Positions 1 through 8,876 are shown, counted from the stretch's first letter. The stretch: DNA of 64,000 bases from Spongiibacter nanhainus (GCF_016132545.1 NZ_CP066167.1:3718001-3782000); one strand, 5' to 3'. Program-made: numbers and translations. Notes: generated from the sequence alone by a model not told the origin.

Positions 1-2
1 TT

Positions 3-908
3 CTAGCTGAATTCGAGCCGCGAATTTGGGAAACGCTGCCACGCGCCTTACAGCAGCGCATTATCCGCCGCATTCAAGAGGATGCCCCCAAAGCCGTTGC
101 AGAGTTGATGGCAGAGCTCCGCAATGACATCGAGAACGTGTTTGATCTCAAAGACATGGTCATCACCACCCTGGTGCGGGACAAACGTCTGATGAATCGT
201 ATTTTTCAGGAGACTGGCCGCGAGGAATTTCGATTTATCGCCAAATCCGGGCTGTACTTCGGCGCAGTATTCGGTGTTTTGCAGATGCTTGGCTGGCTGT
301 TCTACCAAGCCCCCTGGCAGCTGCCCATCTTTGGTTTATTGGTCGGCTATTTGACCAACGCGATCGCCCTGCGGCTGATATTCCAACCTCAAACACCCCT
401 AGAGGTCGGCCCCTGGCGCGTCCAAGGGCTTTTCCACAAGCGCCAAAAGGAAGTGTCTCGGGACTACGGCCGGCTAATAGCCGACGAGGTCGTCACCCCC
501 GGCAATATCATTGAGGCGGTATTAAAAGGCCCCTGCTCAGACCGGGTATTTATGATGATCGCCCGCCACGTTAAACAGGTTATCGACGCCCAATCCGGCA
601 TCGCACGCCCCTTGGTGGTGTGGACCCTGGGAAGCCGCCGCTATACCCAGATGAAAGACGCGGCTGTAGCGCGGCTGGTCGCCAAATTGCCGGAGACGAT
701 CCACTCGGTGGACAGCTATGCCAAGGAAGCCATGGACCTGGCCAACACGCTGTCGAGCCAGCTGGCGACGCTGCCACCCGCCGAGTTTGAAGCGATGCTA
801 CGCCCGGCCTTTCAAGAAGACGAATGGATGCTGATAGCCGCCGGCGCCGTACTGGGCACCAGCGTCGGGATTGGCCAGTTGATCCTGTTTGGAATGTTTA
901 CGGGGTAA
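3..908 (+). CDS. DUF445 family membrane protein, 5' end outside window
   Basis: The frame is open from the first bases of the window, so only the C-terminal ~301 residues are visible and the start lies upstream. The visible part has a charged, helical N-terminal stretch, a central hydrophobic pair (around GLYFGAVFGVLQMLGWLF and LPIFGLLVGYLTNAIALRLIF) and a final membrane helix near the C-terminus (LIAAGAVLGTSVGIGQLILFGMF). The GYLTNxIAL signature between the helices is typical of the DUF445/YjiN-like inner-membrane family, whose biochemical role is unknown. An internal ATG at 105 is not needed, because coding similarity continues upstream. The next gene starts 5 bp after the stop, so the two may be cotranscribed. 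Confidence 0.8.
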   Translation, partial: LAEFEPRIWETLPRALQQRIIRRIQEDAPKAVAELMAELRNDIENVFDLKDMVITTLVRDKRLMNRIFQETGREEFRFIAKSGLYFGAVFGVLQMLGWLFYQAPWQLPIFGLLVGYLTNAIALRLIFQPQTPLEVGPWRVQGLFHKRQKEVSRDYGRLIADEVVTPGNIIEAVLKGPCSDRVFMMIARHVKQVIDAQSGIARPLVVWTLGSRRYTQMKDAAVARLVAKLPETIHSVDSYAKEAMDLANTLSSQLATLPPAEFEAMLRPAFQEDEWMLIAAGAVLGTSVGIGQLILFGMFTG

Positions 909-913
909 GGCAG

Positions 914-1819
914 ATGCAAAAAAGCCGAAGGTTGAACTCTAATGGGGTGAACCTGCATATTGCCGAGTGGGGAAACCCCGAGCAACCCACCCTGCTAATG
1001 GTGCACGGCTATCCCGACTCCATGCAGGTTTGGCGGGACGTGGCAGACAAGCTATCGACACACCTTCATGTGGTGGCATACGATGTGCGCGGCGCGGGGC
1101 TGTCCGACACACCAACAGCCCGCGGCGCCTATTCCCTGCCGCAACTCGCTACAGACCTTAAACTCGTGATTGAAGAGCTGTCCCCCGACAAGCCGATTCA
1201 TTTACTGGCCCACGACTGGGGTTCGATACAAAGTTGGGAGGTGGTGACAGACCCAGGCATGTCCTCGCGAATCGCTTCTTTTACCTCTATCTCCGGGCCT
1301 TGCCTGGATCACGTCGGACACTGGATGCGCAGCCGCCTTCGCTCCGGCAAGCTGGTTGAGTTCAGTCAAGCGTTGAAACAATTGGCCAGCTCTTGGTACA
1401 TCGGATTTTTTCAGCTTCCCCTGCTACCGTCCTTGCTCTGGCGCTTCGGCCTATTAAAAGCTTGGCCTCTGCTATTAAAACGCAGCGAAGGCATACAAAA
1501 ACAAAACACCAGAGCAGAGGCGCTAAGGAAAAACGCCCTCAATGGCATTCAGCTGTACCGCGAAAATGTCGCCCTTCGATTGCGAGCGCCAAGAGACAGG
1601 CACACTGACATTCCAGTGCAATTGATCGTACCCACACGAGACAAGTTCCTGCGCCCGCCCCTCTATCAGGATATGGGGCAATGGGTCACAACGCTGCAGA
1701 GAATTGATATTGATGCGGGCCACTGGCTCCCCCTCAGCCACCCTGATTGGCTGGCGGAGCGGGTTTTAGCATTTGTACAGAGTTCCCCGCCCGATAAGGT
1801 CGTCGGGCGGCAACCCTGA
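914..1819 (+). CDS. Alpha/beta hydrolase, epoxide-hydrolase-like
   Basis: A 301-residue alpha/beta-hydrolase-fold enzyme. The oxyanion-side motif HGYPDS is at 31-36. The nucleophile elbow reads AHDWGS with Asp101 as the probable nucleophile, which is the epoxide hydrolase/haloalkane dehalogenase arrangement rather than a serine esterase. The C-terminal DAGHWLPLSHPDW supplies the catalytic histidine. The start at 914 is chosen because an in-frame ATG there begins just after the preceding stop; a longer frame from 824 would overlap the DUF445 gene. No signal peptide is visible, so it is likely cytoplasmic. The substrate cannot be told from sequence. Confidence 0.85.
   Translation: MQKSRRLNSNGVNLHIAEWGNPEQPTLLMVHGYPDSMQVWRDVADKLSTHLHVVAYDVRGAGLSDTPTARGAYSLPQLATDLKLVIEELSPDKPIHLLAHDWGSIQSWEVVTDPGMSSRIASFTSISGPCLDHVGHWMRSRLRSGKLVEFSQALKQLASSWYIGFFQLPLLPSLLWRFGLLKAWPLLLKRSEGIQKQNTRAEALRKNALNGIQLYRENVALRLRAPRDRHTDIPVQLIVPTRDKFLRPPLYQDMGQWVTTLQRIDIDAGHWLPLSHPDWLAERVLAFVQSSPPDKVVGRQP
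1787..1810. terminator. GC-rich hairpin at end of hydrolase gene
   Basis: A perfect 8-bp inverted repeat (CCGCCCGA / TCGGGCGG, loop of 8) lies just inside the 3' end of the hydrolase gene and before the convergent MAPEG gene. There is no T-run, so it is at best a weak or Rho-assisted terminator. Confidence 0.3.
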
Positions 1820-1827
1820 TTATTGAT

Positions 1828-2220
1828 TCAAGCCCAGGCTGGACTGCACATCAGCGCCAATGAGCAGCCAAAGCCAACCACCCAAACCAGTGAGCGCAAG
1901 GTCGCGACATTGTTGATATACAGTGCGATATAGACAATTCGCGCCACCACAAAGGCAATGGCGAGATAGTCGACGATGGAACCGGTGATACCACTGGTGA
2001 CTGCCACCAACACACCGGCCGCAAAAAAGGGAAAAGACTCTATTTGATTCTGGTGGGCAGCGAGAGCGCGCTTACCCCACTCGGGTAAATTCGCCCACTG
2101 GTCTCGGGGATGGTTATTGTCGTAGCCGCCCGGGGCCTGGCCCTGGGCAACCGCCAGTGGCATTTTGGACCCAAAGTGCAACAGCGCTGCGATAAACAAA
2201 CACCAAAGTGCAATCGACAT
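1828..2220 (-). CDS. MAPEG family membrane protein
   Basis: A 130-residue protein with four predicted membrane helices: a first helix at 1-25, a loop carrying NHPRDQWANLPEWGKRALAAHQNQIESFPFF, and three more hydrophobic stretches. The AAHQNQIESFPFF block after the first helix is the hallmark of the MAPEG family (membrane-associated eicosanoid/glutathione metabolism proteins). Bacterial members are small inner-membrane proteins, some with glutathione transferase or peroxidase activity. It lies downstream of prpE on the same strand, about 108 bp from the end of prpE, with a hairpin between. The function here is inferred from family only. Confidence 0.85.
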   Translation of the reverse strand: MSIALWCLFIAALLHFGSKMPLAVAQGQAPGGYDNNHPRDQWANLPEWGKRALAAHQNQIESFPFFAAGVLVAVTSGITGSIVDYLAIAFVVARIVYIALYINNVATLRSLVWVVGFGCSLALMCSPAWA

Positions 2221-2279
2221 AGTAGCTCCTCGTTATATTTGTTGCCGTTAAACGAAAAAGCATACTGCAAAGTCAATTC

Positions 2280-2304
2280 GGGCCACATACCTTATTTGTG
2301 GCCC
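2280..2304 (-). terminator. Hairpin between prpE and MAPEG gene
   Basis: A perfect 8-bp stem (GGGCCACA / TGTGGCCC) lies 24 bp beyond the prpE stop. It lacks a clear U-tract in the minus direction, so termination is only possible, not certain. Confidence 0.35.
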
Positions 2305-2328
2305 AGTATGGCCTTGTCACACCATCAA

Positions 2329-4227
2329 TCAGGCAGCGTTATTCACCAGCCCGTGCTCGGCCAATAACTCAGCAATTTCGTCCAGGCTGGCCGGATCGTC
2401 GATAGTGGAAGGCGCGGTGTAGCTTTGGCCATCGGCGATCTGCCGCAATATCTTGCGCAGAATTTTGCCGGAACGGGTTTTGGGCAGCCGTTGTACGATC
2501 ACAGCCCGATGGAAGCAGGCAATGGCACCAATCTCGTGGCGCACCATACCCACCAGCTCCGATTGCAAATCCGCCTCGGCAATATCGGCGCCGTCTTTCA
2601 GCAGTACCAGGCCAATGGGCACCTGTCCTTTCAGAGAGTCCTGAATGCCGATAACCGCGCACTCTGCCACCGCGTCGTGGGCGGCGACGATCTCTTCCAT
2701 CTCACCCGTGGACAAACGGTGTCCGGCGACATTTATCACGTCGTCGGTGCGGCCCATGATATAGACGTAGCCGTCATCATCTTTATAGCCACCATCACCT
2801 GAGCAGTAGTAACCGGGGAATTCTTCCAGATAGCCGGCCAGGAAGCGCTCGTGATTGCCCCAGATAGTAGGCAGACAGCTGGGAGGCAACGGCAACTTCA
2901 CTGCAATGGCGCCCTGGGTGCCGGCGGGCAAGGGCTTGCCTTCACTGTCCAGCACTTGCACGTCAAAACCGGGCACCGGCACAGTGGAGGAGCCAGGCTT
3001 GGGCGGCTTGGCTTCAATACCCATCAGGTTGCCGCAAATCGCCCAACCGGTTTCGGTCTGCCACCAGTGATCCACCACCGGCTTGCCGGCTTTTTCAACG
3101 GTCCAATCATAGGTGGGCGGATCGAGACGCTCCCCCGCCATAAAGATGGTTTCCAGCTCCGACAGGTCGTAGCCTTGCAACAACTTGGCGTGAGGGTCTT
3201 CCTTTTTAATCGCTCGGAACGCGGTGGGAGCGGCGAACAGCGCCTTGGCCTTGTGCTCCGACGCCACTCGCCAAAAGGCACCCGCATCCGGAGTTTTGAC
3301 CGGCTTGCCCTCGTAAATAATGGTGGTACAGCCGGCGAGCAAGGGGCCGTAAACGATGTAGGAGTGGCCCACTACCCAGCCCACATCAGAGGCCGCCCAG
3401 AACACCTCACCGGGATTCATGTTGTAGATGGCTTTCATGGAGTAAGCCAGTGCCACCGCGTGGCCGCCATTATCCCGCACCACGCCCTTGGGCTTACCGG
3501 TGGTGCCGGAGGTGTAGAGAATATAGAGCGGATCGGTGCCCTTCACCGCTACACAGTCGGCTGGCGCGGCCTTGCTCATGGCGTCGTGCCAATCGATGTC
3601 CCGGCCATCGACCAGCGCCGCCTTGGACTCGGACCGCTGCAAAATTACGCAGCCCTCTGGCTTGTGATTGGCCTGCTCTATCGCCGAGTCTAACAGCGGC
3701 TTATAGTCGATAACCTTGCCCACTTCGATACCGCAGGAGGCACTGACCAAGACTTTGGGCGTCGCGTCATCAATCCGGACAGCCAGCTCGTGGGCGGCAA
3801 AGCCACCAAACACCACCGAGTGAATCGCCCCCAAACGGGCCACCGCCAACATGGCGATCACCGCCTCTGGCACCATGGGCATATAAATCACCACCCGGTC
3901 ACCTTTGGTCACGCCCTGCTCGGCCAATACCCCGGCAAACAGGGCGACCTCGTCCCGCAGCTCCCGGTAGGTGTATTTGCGTTGGCTACCGGTGACTGGC
4001 GAATCGTAAATGGCCGCCACCTGATCGCCCCGCCCCTGCTCGACGTGATAGTCCAGGGCCATGTAGGCGGTGTTCATTTCGCCGTCGGCAAACCACCGGT
4101 CAATACCGTTCTCGTCTTTGGAGAGGATGGTTTTTGGTTGGCTGTACCAGGGCAGCTTGGCCGCTTTATCTGCCCAGAAGGTCTCGGGCTGCTCGATGGA
4201 TTGTGTGTATTCAGTGAGATAGGACAT
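2329..4227 (-). CDS. prpE: Propionyl-CoA synthetase
   Basis: A 632-residue AMP-forming acyl-CoA synthetase that activates propionate (possibly also acetate) with ATP and CoA in the cytoplasm. The ATP-binding P-loop-like motif YILYTSGTTGKPKG is near residue 235 and is followed directly by VRDNGGHAVAL, the form typical of PrpE rather than acetyl-CoA synthetase. WWQTETGW marks the adenylate-binding region. The C-terminal TRSGKILRKILR contains the lysine that is regulated by acylation in this family. Full length matches PrpE. The usual methylcitrate-cycle partners prpB, prpC and prpD are not nearby, so it is a stand-alone copy here. Confidence 0.92.
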   Translation of the reverse strand: MSYLTEYTQSIEQPETFWADKAAKLPWYSQPKTILSKDENGIDRWFADGEMNTAYMALDYHVEQGRGDQVAAIYDSPVTGSQRKYTYRELRDEVALFAGVLAEQGVTKGDRVVIYMPMVPEAVIAMLAVARLGAIHSVVFGGFAAHELAVRIDDATPKVLVSASCGIEVGKVIDYKPLLDSAIEQANHKPEGCVILQRSESKAALVDGRDIDWHDAMSKAAPADCVAVKGTDPLYILYTSGTTGKPKGVVRDNGGHAVALAYSMKAIYNMNPGEVFWAASDVGWVVGHSYIVYGPLLAGCTTIIYEGKPVKTPDAGAFWRVASEHKAKALFAAPTAFRAIKKEDPHAKLLQGYDLSELETIFMAGERLDPPTYDWTVEKAGKPVVDHWWQTETGWAICGNLMGIEAKPPKPGSSTVPVPGFDVQVLDSEGKPLPAGTQGAIAVKLPLPPSCLPTIWGNHERFLAGYLEEFPGYYCSGDGGYKDDDGYVYIMGRTDDVINVAGHRLSTGEMEEIVAAHDAVAECAVIGIQDSLKGQVPIGLVLLKDGADIAEADLQSELVGMVRHEIGAIACFHRAVIVQRLPKTRSGKILRKILRQIADGQSYTAPSTIDDPASLDEIAELLAEHGLVNNAA

Positions 4228-4315
4228 AGTCGTTCCGCTAAGAATGAGAGTTACCGGATTTTTTCACTAGCTTACCGAAGCTTATCCCACTCGGGCATTA
4301 GACAAAGGGCGAATA

Positions 4316-4342
4316 CAAAAACGCCCGGCATAGGCCGGGCGT
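4316..4342 (-). terminator. Intrinsic terminator of the repeat lipoprotein gene
   Basis: The stem ACGCCCGGC / GCCGGGCGT with a 4-base loop is followed, in the minus direction, by a run of U (the A-run at 4316-4321 on the plus strand). It sits 35 bp past the stop of the long repeat gene. Confidence 0.8.
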
Positions 4343-4376
4343 ATTAACACGTCTATTTGTACGTCACTGTTTCAGT

Positions 4377-7300
4377 TCAGCTGCCTGCCCCACCAGCCAA
4401 CGAAGTACAGGCCTCCGAGGTTGGATTGAGGCTGCCGAAACAGGCCGCTAAGTTTTCGAAAGCGGAAGGCACATCTGGCGCACCATCGGTCGGGAATACC
4501 GAACCACACTCCTCCGAAGCCGGATCAAACGTGGCGATACAGGACGCTAGGGGCGCCAATGGTTCAGGCACGTCTGGCGCATCGCCACCGACCAATGAGG
4601 TACAGGCGTCGGAGGTAGGATCGAAGCTTTCGAAGCAAGCAGCCAAAGGCTGAAGCTGCTCTGGAATCGCCGGGTCTTCAACGCCAAAGATGGCGGCACA
4701 CTCGTCGGAAGTGGGATCGAAGGTCGCGAAGCAGGCCTCGAAGGGCGCCAATGGCTCGGGAACGTTTTGATCGCCAAACACACTTGCACAGGCCTCGGAA
4801 CCGGGATCAGCACTCATCAGGCAGTCCGACAAATCGGTGAGCGGGCCCTCGGGTAGCTCCGGCACATCGAACAAGCCGCCACAGGCGTCTGAGGTGGGAT
4901 CCGCACTGGTCAGGCAAGCCGCAAAGGCCTCAAATTCCTCGGGCAGCTCTTGATCGGGGAATACCCCTGTGCAGGCCTCGGAGTTGGGGTCGCCACTAGC
5001 GAAGCAATCTACCAACGCGGCAAAAGGCTCCGGCGGCTCAAGACCACCGAAGATATCGCCACAGGCCTCGGAGTTAGGATCGCCACTGGCCACACAGTCG
5101 GCAAAGCCAGCGAACTCCTCGGGAATTTCCGGCTCGGGGAACACCCCGCCGCAAGCTTCTGAGTTGGGATCGGCACTCATCAAGCAGTCCGACAGATCCG
5201 CCAGCGGGCCGGGCAATTCCGGCGCATCAAACAGGCCTGCACAGGCTTCGGAATTGGGGTCGGCACTGGTCAGGCAAGCGGCGAAGGCCTCAAACTCCTC
5301 GGGCAGCTCTTGATCAGGGAAGGCCCCGGAGCAGGCCTCGGAGTTGGGGTCGCCACTGGCGAAGCAGTCCACCAGATCGGCAAAGGGCTCGGGGGGTTCA
5401 AAGCCACCGAAGACCTCGCCACAGGCCTCAGAGTTGGGATCGCCACTGGCCACACAATCGGCAAAGCCAGCGAACTCCTCGGGAATTTCCGGCTCGGGGA
5501 AAACCCCGCCGCAAGCTTCTGAGTTGGGGTCGGCACTCATCAAGCAGCCCGACAGATCCGCCAGCGGGCCGGGCAATTCCGGCGCATCAAACAGGCCTGC
5601 ACAGGCTTCGGAATTGGGGTCGGCACTGGTCAGACAAGCGGCGAAGGCCTCAAACTCCTCGGGCAGCTCTTGATCGGGGAAGACACCGGCGCAGGCCTCG
5701 GAGTTGGGATCGGCACTGGCGAAGCAGTCCACCAGATCGGCAAAGGGCTCGGGGGGTTCAAAGCCACCGAAGACCTCGCCACAGGCCTCAGAGTTAGGAT
5801 CGCCACTGGCCACACAGTCGGCAAAGCCGGCCAGCTCTTCCGGGAGTTCCGGCACCTCGCCATCACCCAGCAGGGCGGTACACTGCTCTGAAGCGGGATC
5901 AAATGTCATAAAGCAATCTGCCAGGGGCTGCAGTTCCGCTGGTACCTCGGGCTCCCCACCATCACCCAGCAGGGCACGGCACTCGTCGGAGCTGGGGTTC
6001 AGGGTTCCGATACAGGCGGCAAAGGGCTGAAACTCATCCGGGACTTCGGGGCTTTCGCCACCCACCAGTTCGGTACATTCATCCGAAGTCGGATTAAAGG
6101 TCAAGAAGCAGGCCGCAATCGGCTCGAATTGCTCTGGCACTTCGGGCTCGCCAACATCGCCAAACAAAGCGGCGCACTCGTCAGAGCCTGGATTGAAAGT
6201 CGCAAAGCAAGCGGCAAGCGGGGCCAATTCCTCGGGAATTTCCGGCTCACCGCCGCCCACCAATGCAGCACATTCATCGGAAGTGGGGTCGAAAGTCGCG
6301 ATGCACGCAGCGAAGGGTTCAAACTCCTCGGGCAATTCCGGGGGAGCCGCACCGCCAAACAGCGCTGCACAGGCTTCTGACGTTGGGTCGAAGGTCTCGA
6401 AACAGGCCGCAATAGGAGCCAACTCTTCAGGAACGTCCGGCGTGCCACCATCGCCAATCAGACCGGAGCACGCTTCAGACGTCGGATCAAAACTCATAAA
6501 GCAGGCGACAACTGGCTCAAATTGCTCCGGCACCTCGGCGCCGCCAAAGACATCCGCACACTCTTGAGAGTTGGGATCAGCACTCATAAAGCAGGCTTGC
6601 AAGGCGGCCAGGTTGTTGAATACCTCGAGGATCTGATCAAAGCCTTCGGGCAGCTCGTCCTGCGGGATGGGACACTCAGCGGTATCCGACCCACCCGTAC
6701 AGGCGTTGAAGCAACCCGGATAGGTCGTAGGATCGGCGATATCGCAAGCTTCGGGGTCGGTACCCGGCTCCTGCTCGACCGGGAAGGGGCAAACCGTCGC
6801 CGGGTCGCCGTCGCTACAGTCACTGAAGACAGCGAACAGCGCCAGCAACTGATCCGGCGAAGGCGCGGGCACGCCACCACCGCCGGGGAAGCCACCACCA
6901 AAGGCATCGGTGGGGAATGGACAGGCGTCATCGCCGTCGACACAGGCCGCAAAACAATCCGGATAGGTGGTGGGGTTCAGCGGATCGCAGCTGTTGGGCT
7001 CGCCGCCACCGTTTCCGCCATCATCACCACCATCGGTCGCGCCGCCGTCGTCTGTGGCACCACCGTCATCGGTCGCGCCACCATCGTCCGTGGCACCGCC
7101 GTCATCGGTCGCGCCACCATCGTCCGTGGCACCGCCGTCATCGGTCGCGCCGCCATCGTCTGTGGCACCGCCATCATCGGTCGCGCCACCATCGTCTGTG
7201 GCGCCGCCATCATCGGTCGCACCACCATCGTCTGTGGCACCGCCGTCATCGGTGGCGCCGCCATCGTCTGTGGCACCACCGTCATCGGTCGCGCCGCCGT

Positions 7301-7955
7301 CGTCGGCACCGCCATTACTGTCGCAATCGTCGTTATCAAAGCTGCCGTCGTTAACATCAGCTTCGGTACACGCCAAGTGCGCTTGTGCTTCTTCTTCGCT
7401 CACCAGCTCCCGGGGCGTGTTTTCCAGCCCGGCATCCACGTAAGCATCCCTGGCGAAATCCGCCAGCTCACTGTTGCGGAAGTCACTGTCGGCAAAATCG
7501 TTAACAGAAAAGCCTTCGCTGGCAGCCACGCTCTGTACCAGCGCCGGGATGGTAATACCGTTGTCGGGGTCGCCATCTTGGTCCAGTGTCAGCAGCCATG
7601 CGGCCATATTGCCAGCCGCAAAAAACGAGGGCGTCAGATCGACCGGCGTAATCAACGGCTGAGCATTGGTAGAACCCAAGCTGATATTGCCGAGGGCGAA
7701 GCTAACCGTCTGGCCGGCTCGGTATTGGAAGACACCCAGGGAATTGGTGGTACCGGCCAGGGCAGATTGGCCACCGCCGCTACTACTGTAGCGCACACCA
7801 CTGACATAACTGTCGACAAACTGGCCCGTTTGCGCCGCACCGTCATCGCCAGAGTTGTTAGAGCCGCTGCTTGAAGAGGAACTGCCACCACAGGCAGAGA
7901 GTACCAGCGGAACCAGGGCGAGTCCCGCCCACTTGGTTAGTTTATTTTTGTGCAT
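4377..7955 (-). CDS. Cysteine-rich tandem-repeat surface lipoprotein
   Basis: A predicted 1192-residue exported lipoprotein. I chose the ATG at 7955 because AAAGG lies 8 bases upstream; an upstream GTG at 7976 has no clear ribosome site. The signal peptide ends in the lipobox LSACGGSSSS (Cys about 22). Residues ~45-185 form a module seen in other gammaproteobacterial surface lipoproteins (GQFVDSYVSGVRY, GVFQYRAGQTVSFALG, calcium-type DQDGDPDNG). About 15 DDGGAT hexapeptides follow at ~217-307. Two CDP.NPTTYP.CF.AC-type units come next, then 24 repeats of 29-33 residues from ~433 to the end. Each repeat carries a C-x10-C pair with the core DPxSxxC, giving a very acidic, regularly disulphide-capable rod. 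Repeat boundaries are clear, but I recognise no named family. Likely an outer-membrane-anchored, cell-surface or periplasmic protein. Its function is unknown. Confidence 0.85.
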   Translation of the reverse strand: MHKNKLTKWAGLALVPLVLSACGGSSSSSSGSNNSGDDGAAQTGQFVDSYVSGVRYSSSGGGQSALAGTTNSLGVFQYRAGQTVSFALGNISLGSTNAQPLITPVDLTPSFFAAGNMAAWLLTLDQDGDPDNGITIPALVQSVAASEGFSVNDFADSDFRNSELADFARDAYVDAGLENTPRELVSEEEAQAHLACTEADVNDGSFDNDDCDSNGGADDGGATDDGGATDDGGATDDGGATDDGGATDDGGATDDGGATDDGGATDDGGATDDGGATDDGGATDDGGATDDGGATDDGGATDDGGATDGGDDGGNGGGEPNSCDPLNPTTYPDCFAACVDGDDACPFPTDAFGGGFPGGGGVPAPSPDQLLALFAVFSDCSDGDPATVCPFPVEQEPGTDPEACDIADPTTYPGCFNACTGGSDTAECPIPQDELPEGFDQILEVFNNLAALQACFMSADPNSQECADVFGGAEVPEQFEPVVACFMSFDPTSEACSGLIGDGGTPDVPEELAPIAACFETFDPTSEACAALFGGAAPPELPEEFEPFAACIATFDPTSDECAALVGGGEPEIPEELAPLAACFATFNPGSDECAALFGDVGEPEVPEQFEPIAACFLTFNPTSDECTELVGGESPEVPDEFQPFAACIGTLNPSSDECRALLGDGGEPEVPAELQPLADCFMTFDPASEQCTALLGDGEVPELPEELAGFADCVASGDPNSEACGEVFGGFEPPEPFADLVDCFASADPNSEACAGVFPDQELPEEFEAFAACLTSADPNSEACAGLFDAPELPGPLADLSGCLMSADPNSEACGGVFPEPEIPEEFAGFADCVASGDPNSEACGEVFGGFEPPEPFADLVDCFASGDPNSEACSGAFPDQELPEEFEAFAACLTSADPNSEACAGLFDAPELPGPLADLSDCLMSADPNSEACGGVFPEPEIPEEFAGFADCVASGDPNSEACGDIFGGLEPPEPFAALVDCFASGDPNSEACTGVFPDQELPEEFEAFAACLTSADPTSDACGGLFDVPELPEGPLTDLSDCLMSADPGSEACASVFGDQNVPEPLAPFEACFATFDPTSDECAAIFGVEDPAIPEQLQPLAACFESFDPTSDACTSLVGGDAPDVPEPLAPLASCIATFDPASEECGSVFPTDGAPDVPSAFENLAACFGSLNPTSEACTSLAGGAGS
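4771..5860 (-). repeat. 360-bp higher-order repeat, three copies
   Basis: Inside the lipoprotein gene, groups of four successive C-x10-C repeats (types IPEEFAGFADC, PPEPFADLVDC, LPEEFEAFAAC, LPGPLADLSDC) recur as a 120-residue block three times. At DNA level the same text recurs exactly 360 bp apart, for example GCGAAGGCCTCAAACTCC at 5281 and 5641 with a near copy at 4921. Confidence 0.9.
7035..7306 (-). repeat. 18/36-bp minisatellite encoding (DDGGAT)15
   Basis: About 15 tandem 18-bp units encode DDGGAT. Two synonymous unit types alternate strictly (plus-strand CGGTCGCGCC... then CTGTGGCACC...), so the true DNA period is 36 bp. Confidence 0.9.
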
Positions 7956-8107
7956 TGTTATACCTTTATCTTGCACTCAAAGAATTGCAGGGCACACCCG
8001 CTATATCCTGAAGTTACACTATGACACAGTAAAACGAAACCGCGCGGAGGTCCGTCAGCGCTTGCGAGAATTGCGCCAAAAACCCCGGGACATCAGGGCT
8101 TGGGTGG

Positions 8108-8806
8108 CTATGCCGAAATTTGGCTGTGTATTTGTAACAGAGATTGGCCCGCCAAAATAAGACGAGCATCAAGGGAGTCGCCAGGCTGCAAGGGACCGAC
8201 TCCGGCGGGGGTGCCAGTGAGTACCACGTCGCCGGGCAGCAAGGTAAAGCTGTTACTAATCTCGGCCAGCAAGTCACTGATACCAAACAACATATCTCGG
8301 CAAGCGCCATCCTGCTGCAACTGGCCATTGCGATACAACTGCAGCCCTAGGGCCCGCCAGTCAGGCACCTCTGAGGCGGGAACAAAGGGGGATAGGGGCA
8401 ACGCACCGTCAAAAGCCTTAGCCTTTTCCCAGGGCTGGCCTTTTTCCTTAAGCTGGGACTGCAGCTCCCGCAAGGTTAAGTCCAATGCCAATCCGTAACC
8501 GAGAATAGCCGGCATCACGTCGTCTGCGCTGGCCTGCGACAGGCGCTGGCCAATCAACAGCGCAACCTCCAGCTCAAAATGACAAACCCCTTTATCCGCG
8601 GGCACATTGATAGCCGGCTCAAAAGGGACGATTGCCGTGCTGGGTTTGATAAACAGCAGCGGCGAGCTGGGAATCGGGTTATTGAGTTCCTTGGCGTGAT
8701 CCGCGTAGTTACGCCCGACACAAACGGCTTTGCCAACGGGCAGCTCACAGGGCGTAGATTGTAGCTGGTGGTGATAGGTCACATTGTTGTCCCTGGTGGT
8801 AGCCAT
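8108..8806 (-). CDS. Fumarylacetoacetate hydrolase (FAH) family protein
   Basis: A ~232-residue FAH-fold enzyme resembling the short YcgM/acylpyruvase branch, which cleaves or tautomerises C-C bonds in oxo-acids using a divalent metal. Visible signatures are CVGRNYADHAKEL near the start, LFIKPSTA, the metal-binding HFELEVALLIG (Glu-x-Glu) and the C-terminal LLPGDVVLTGTPAGVGPLQPGD. The start is uncertain: ATG at 8806 and TTG at 8815 are both possible and neither has a strong ribosome site. Both fall in an 18-bp tandem repeat that separates this gene from the upstream thioredoxin-fold gene; the two are probably cotranscribed. The substrate is unknown. Confidence 0.85.
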   Translation of the reverse strand: MATTRDNNVTYHHQLQSTPCELPVGKAVCVGRNYADHAKELNNPIPSSPLLFIKPSTAIVPFEPAINVPADKGVCHFELEVALLIGQRLSQASADDVMPAILGYGLALDLTLRELQSQLKEKGQPWEKAKAFDGALPLSPFVPASEVPDWRALGLQLYRNGQLQQDGACRDMLFGISDLLAEISNSFTLLPGDVVLTGTPAGVGPLQPGDSLDARLILAGQSLLQIHSQISA

Positions 8807-8876
8807 TACTGGCAAGGCACTTGGTACTGAGGAGGTACTTGTTAGTCGAAAGGCACTTTTTACTCGAAGGGCACTT
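8805..8876. repeat. Four 18-bp imperfect tandem repeats
   Basis: Units at 8805-8822, 8823-8840, 8841-8858 and 8859-8876 share the pattern TACTsGAAGGgCACTT. The array begins in the last codons of the thioredoxin-fold gene, includes its stop codon, and runs to the FAH start codon. Confidence 0.85.

Noticed and set aside
7035-7306. CRISPR-like regular repetition
   Set aside because: Units are contiguous without unique spacers and keep an open reading frame; this is a coding minisatellite.
6522-7874. 450-residue plus-strand frame rich in GRATIVRGTAVI-type repeats
   Set aside because: It is the antisense shadow of the DDGGAT repeats; it has no ribosome site or family match, and the minus-strand gene has a clear signal peptide and terminator.
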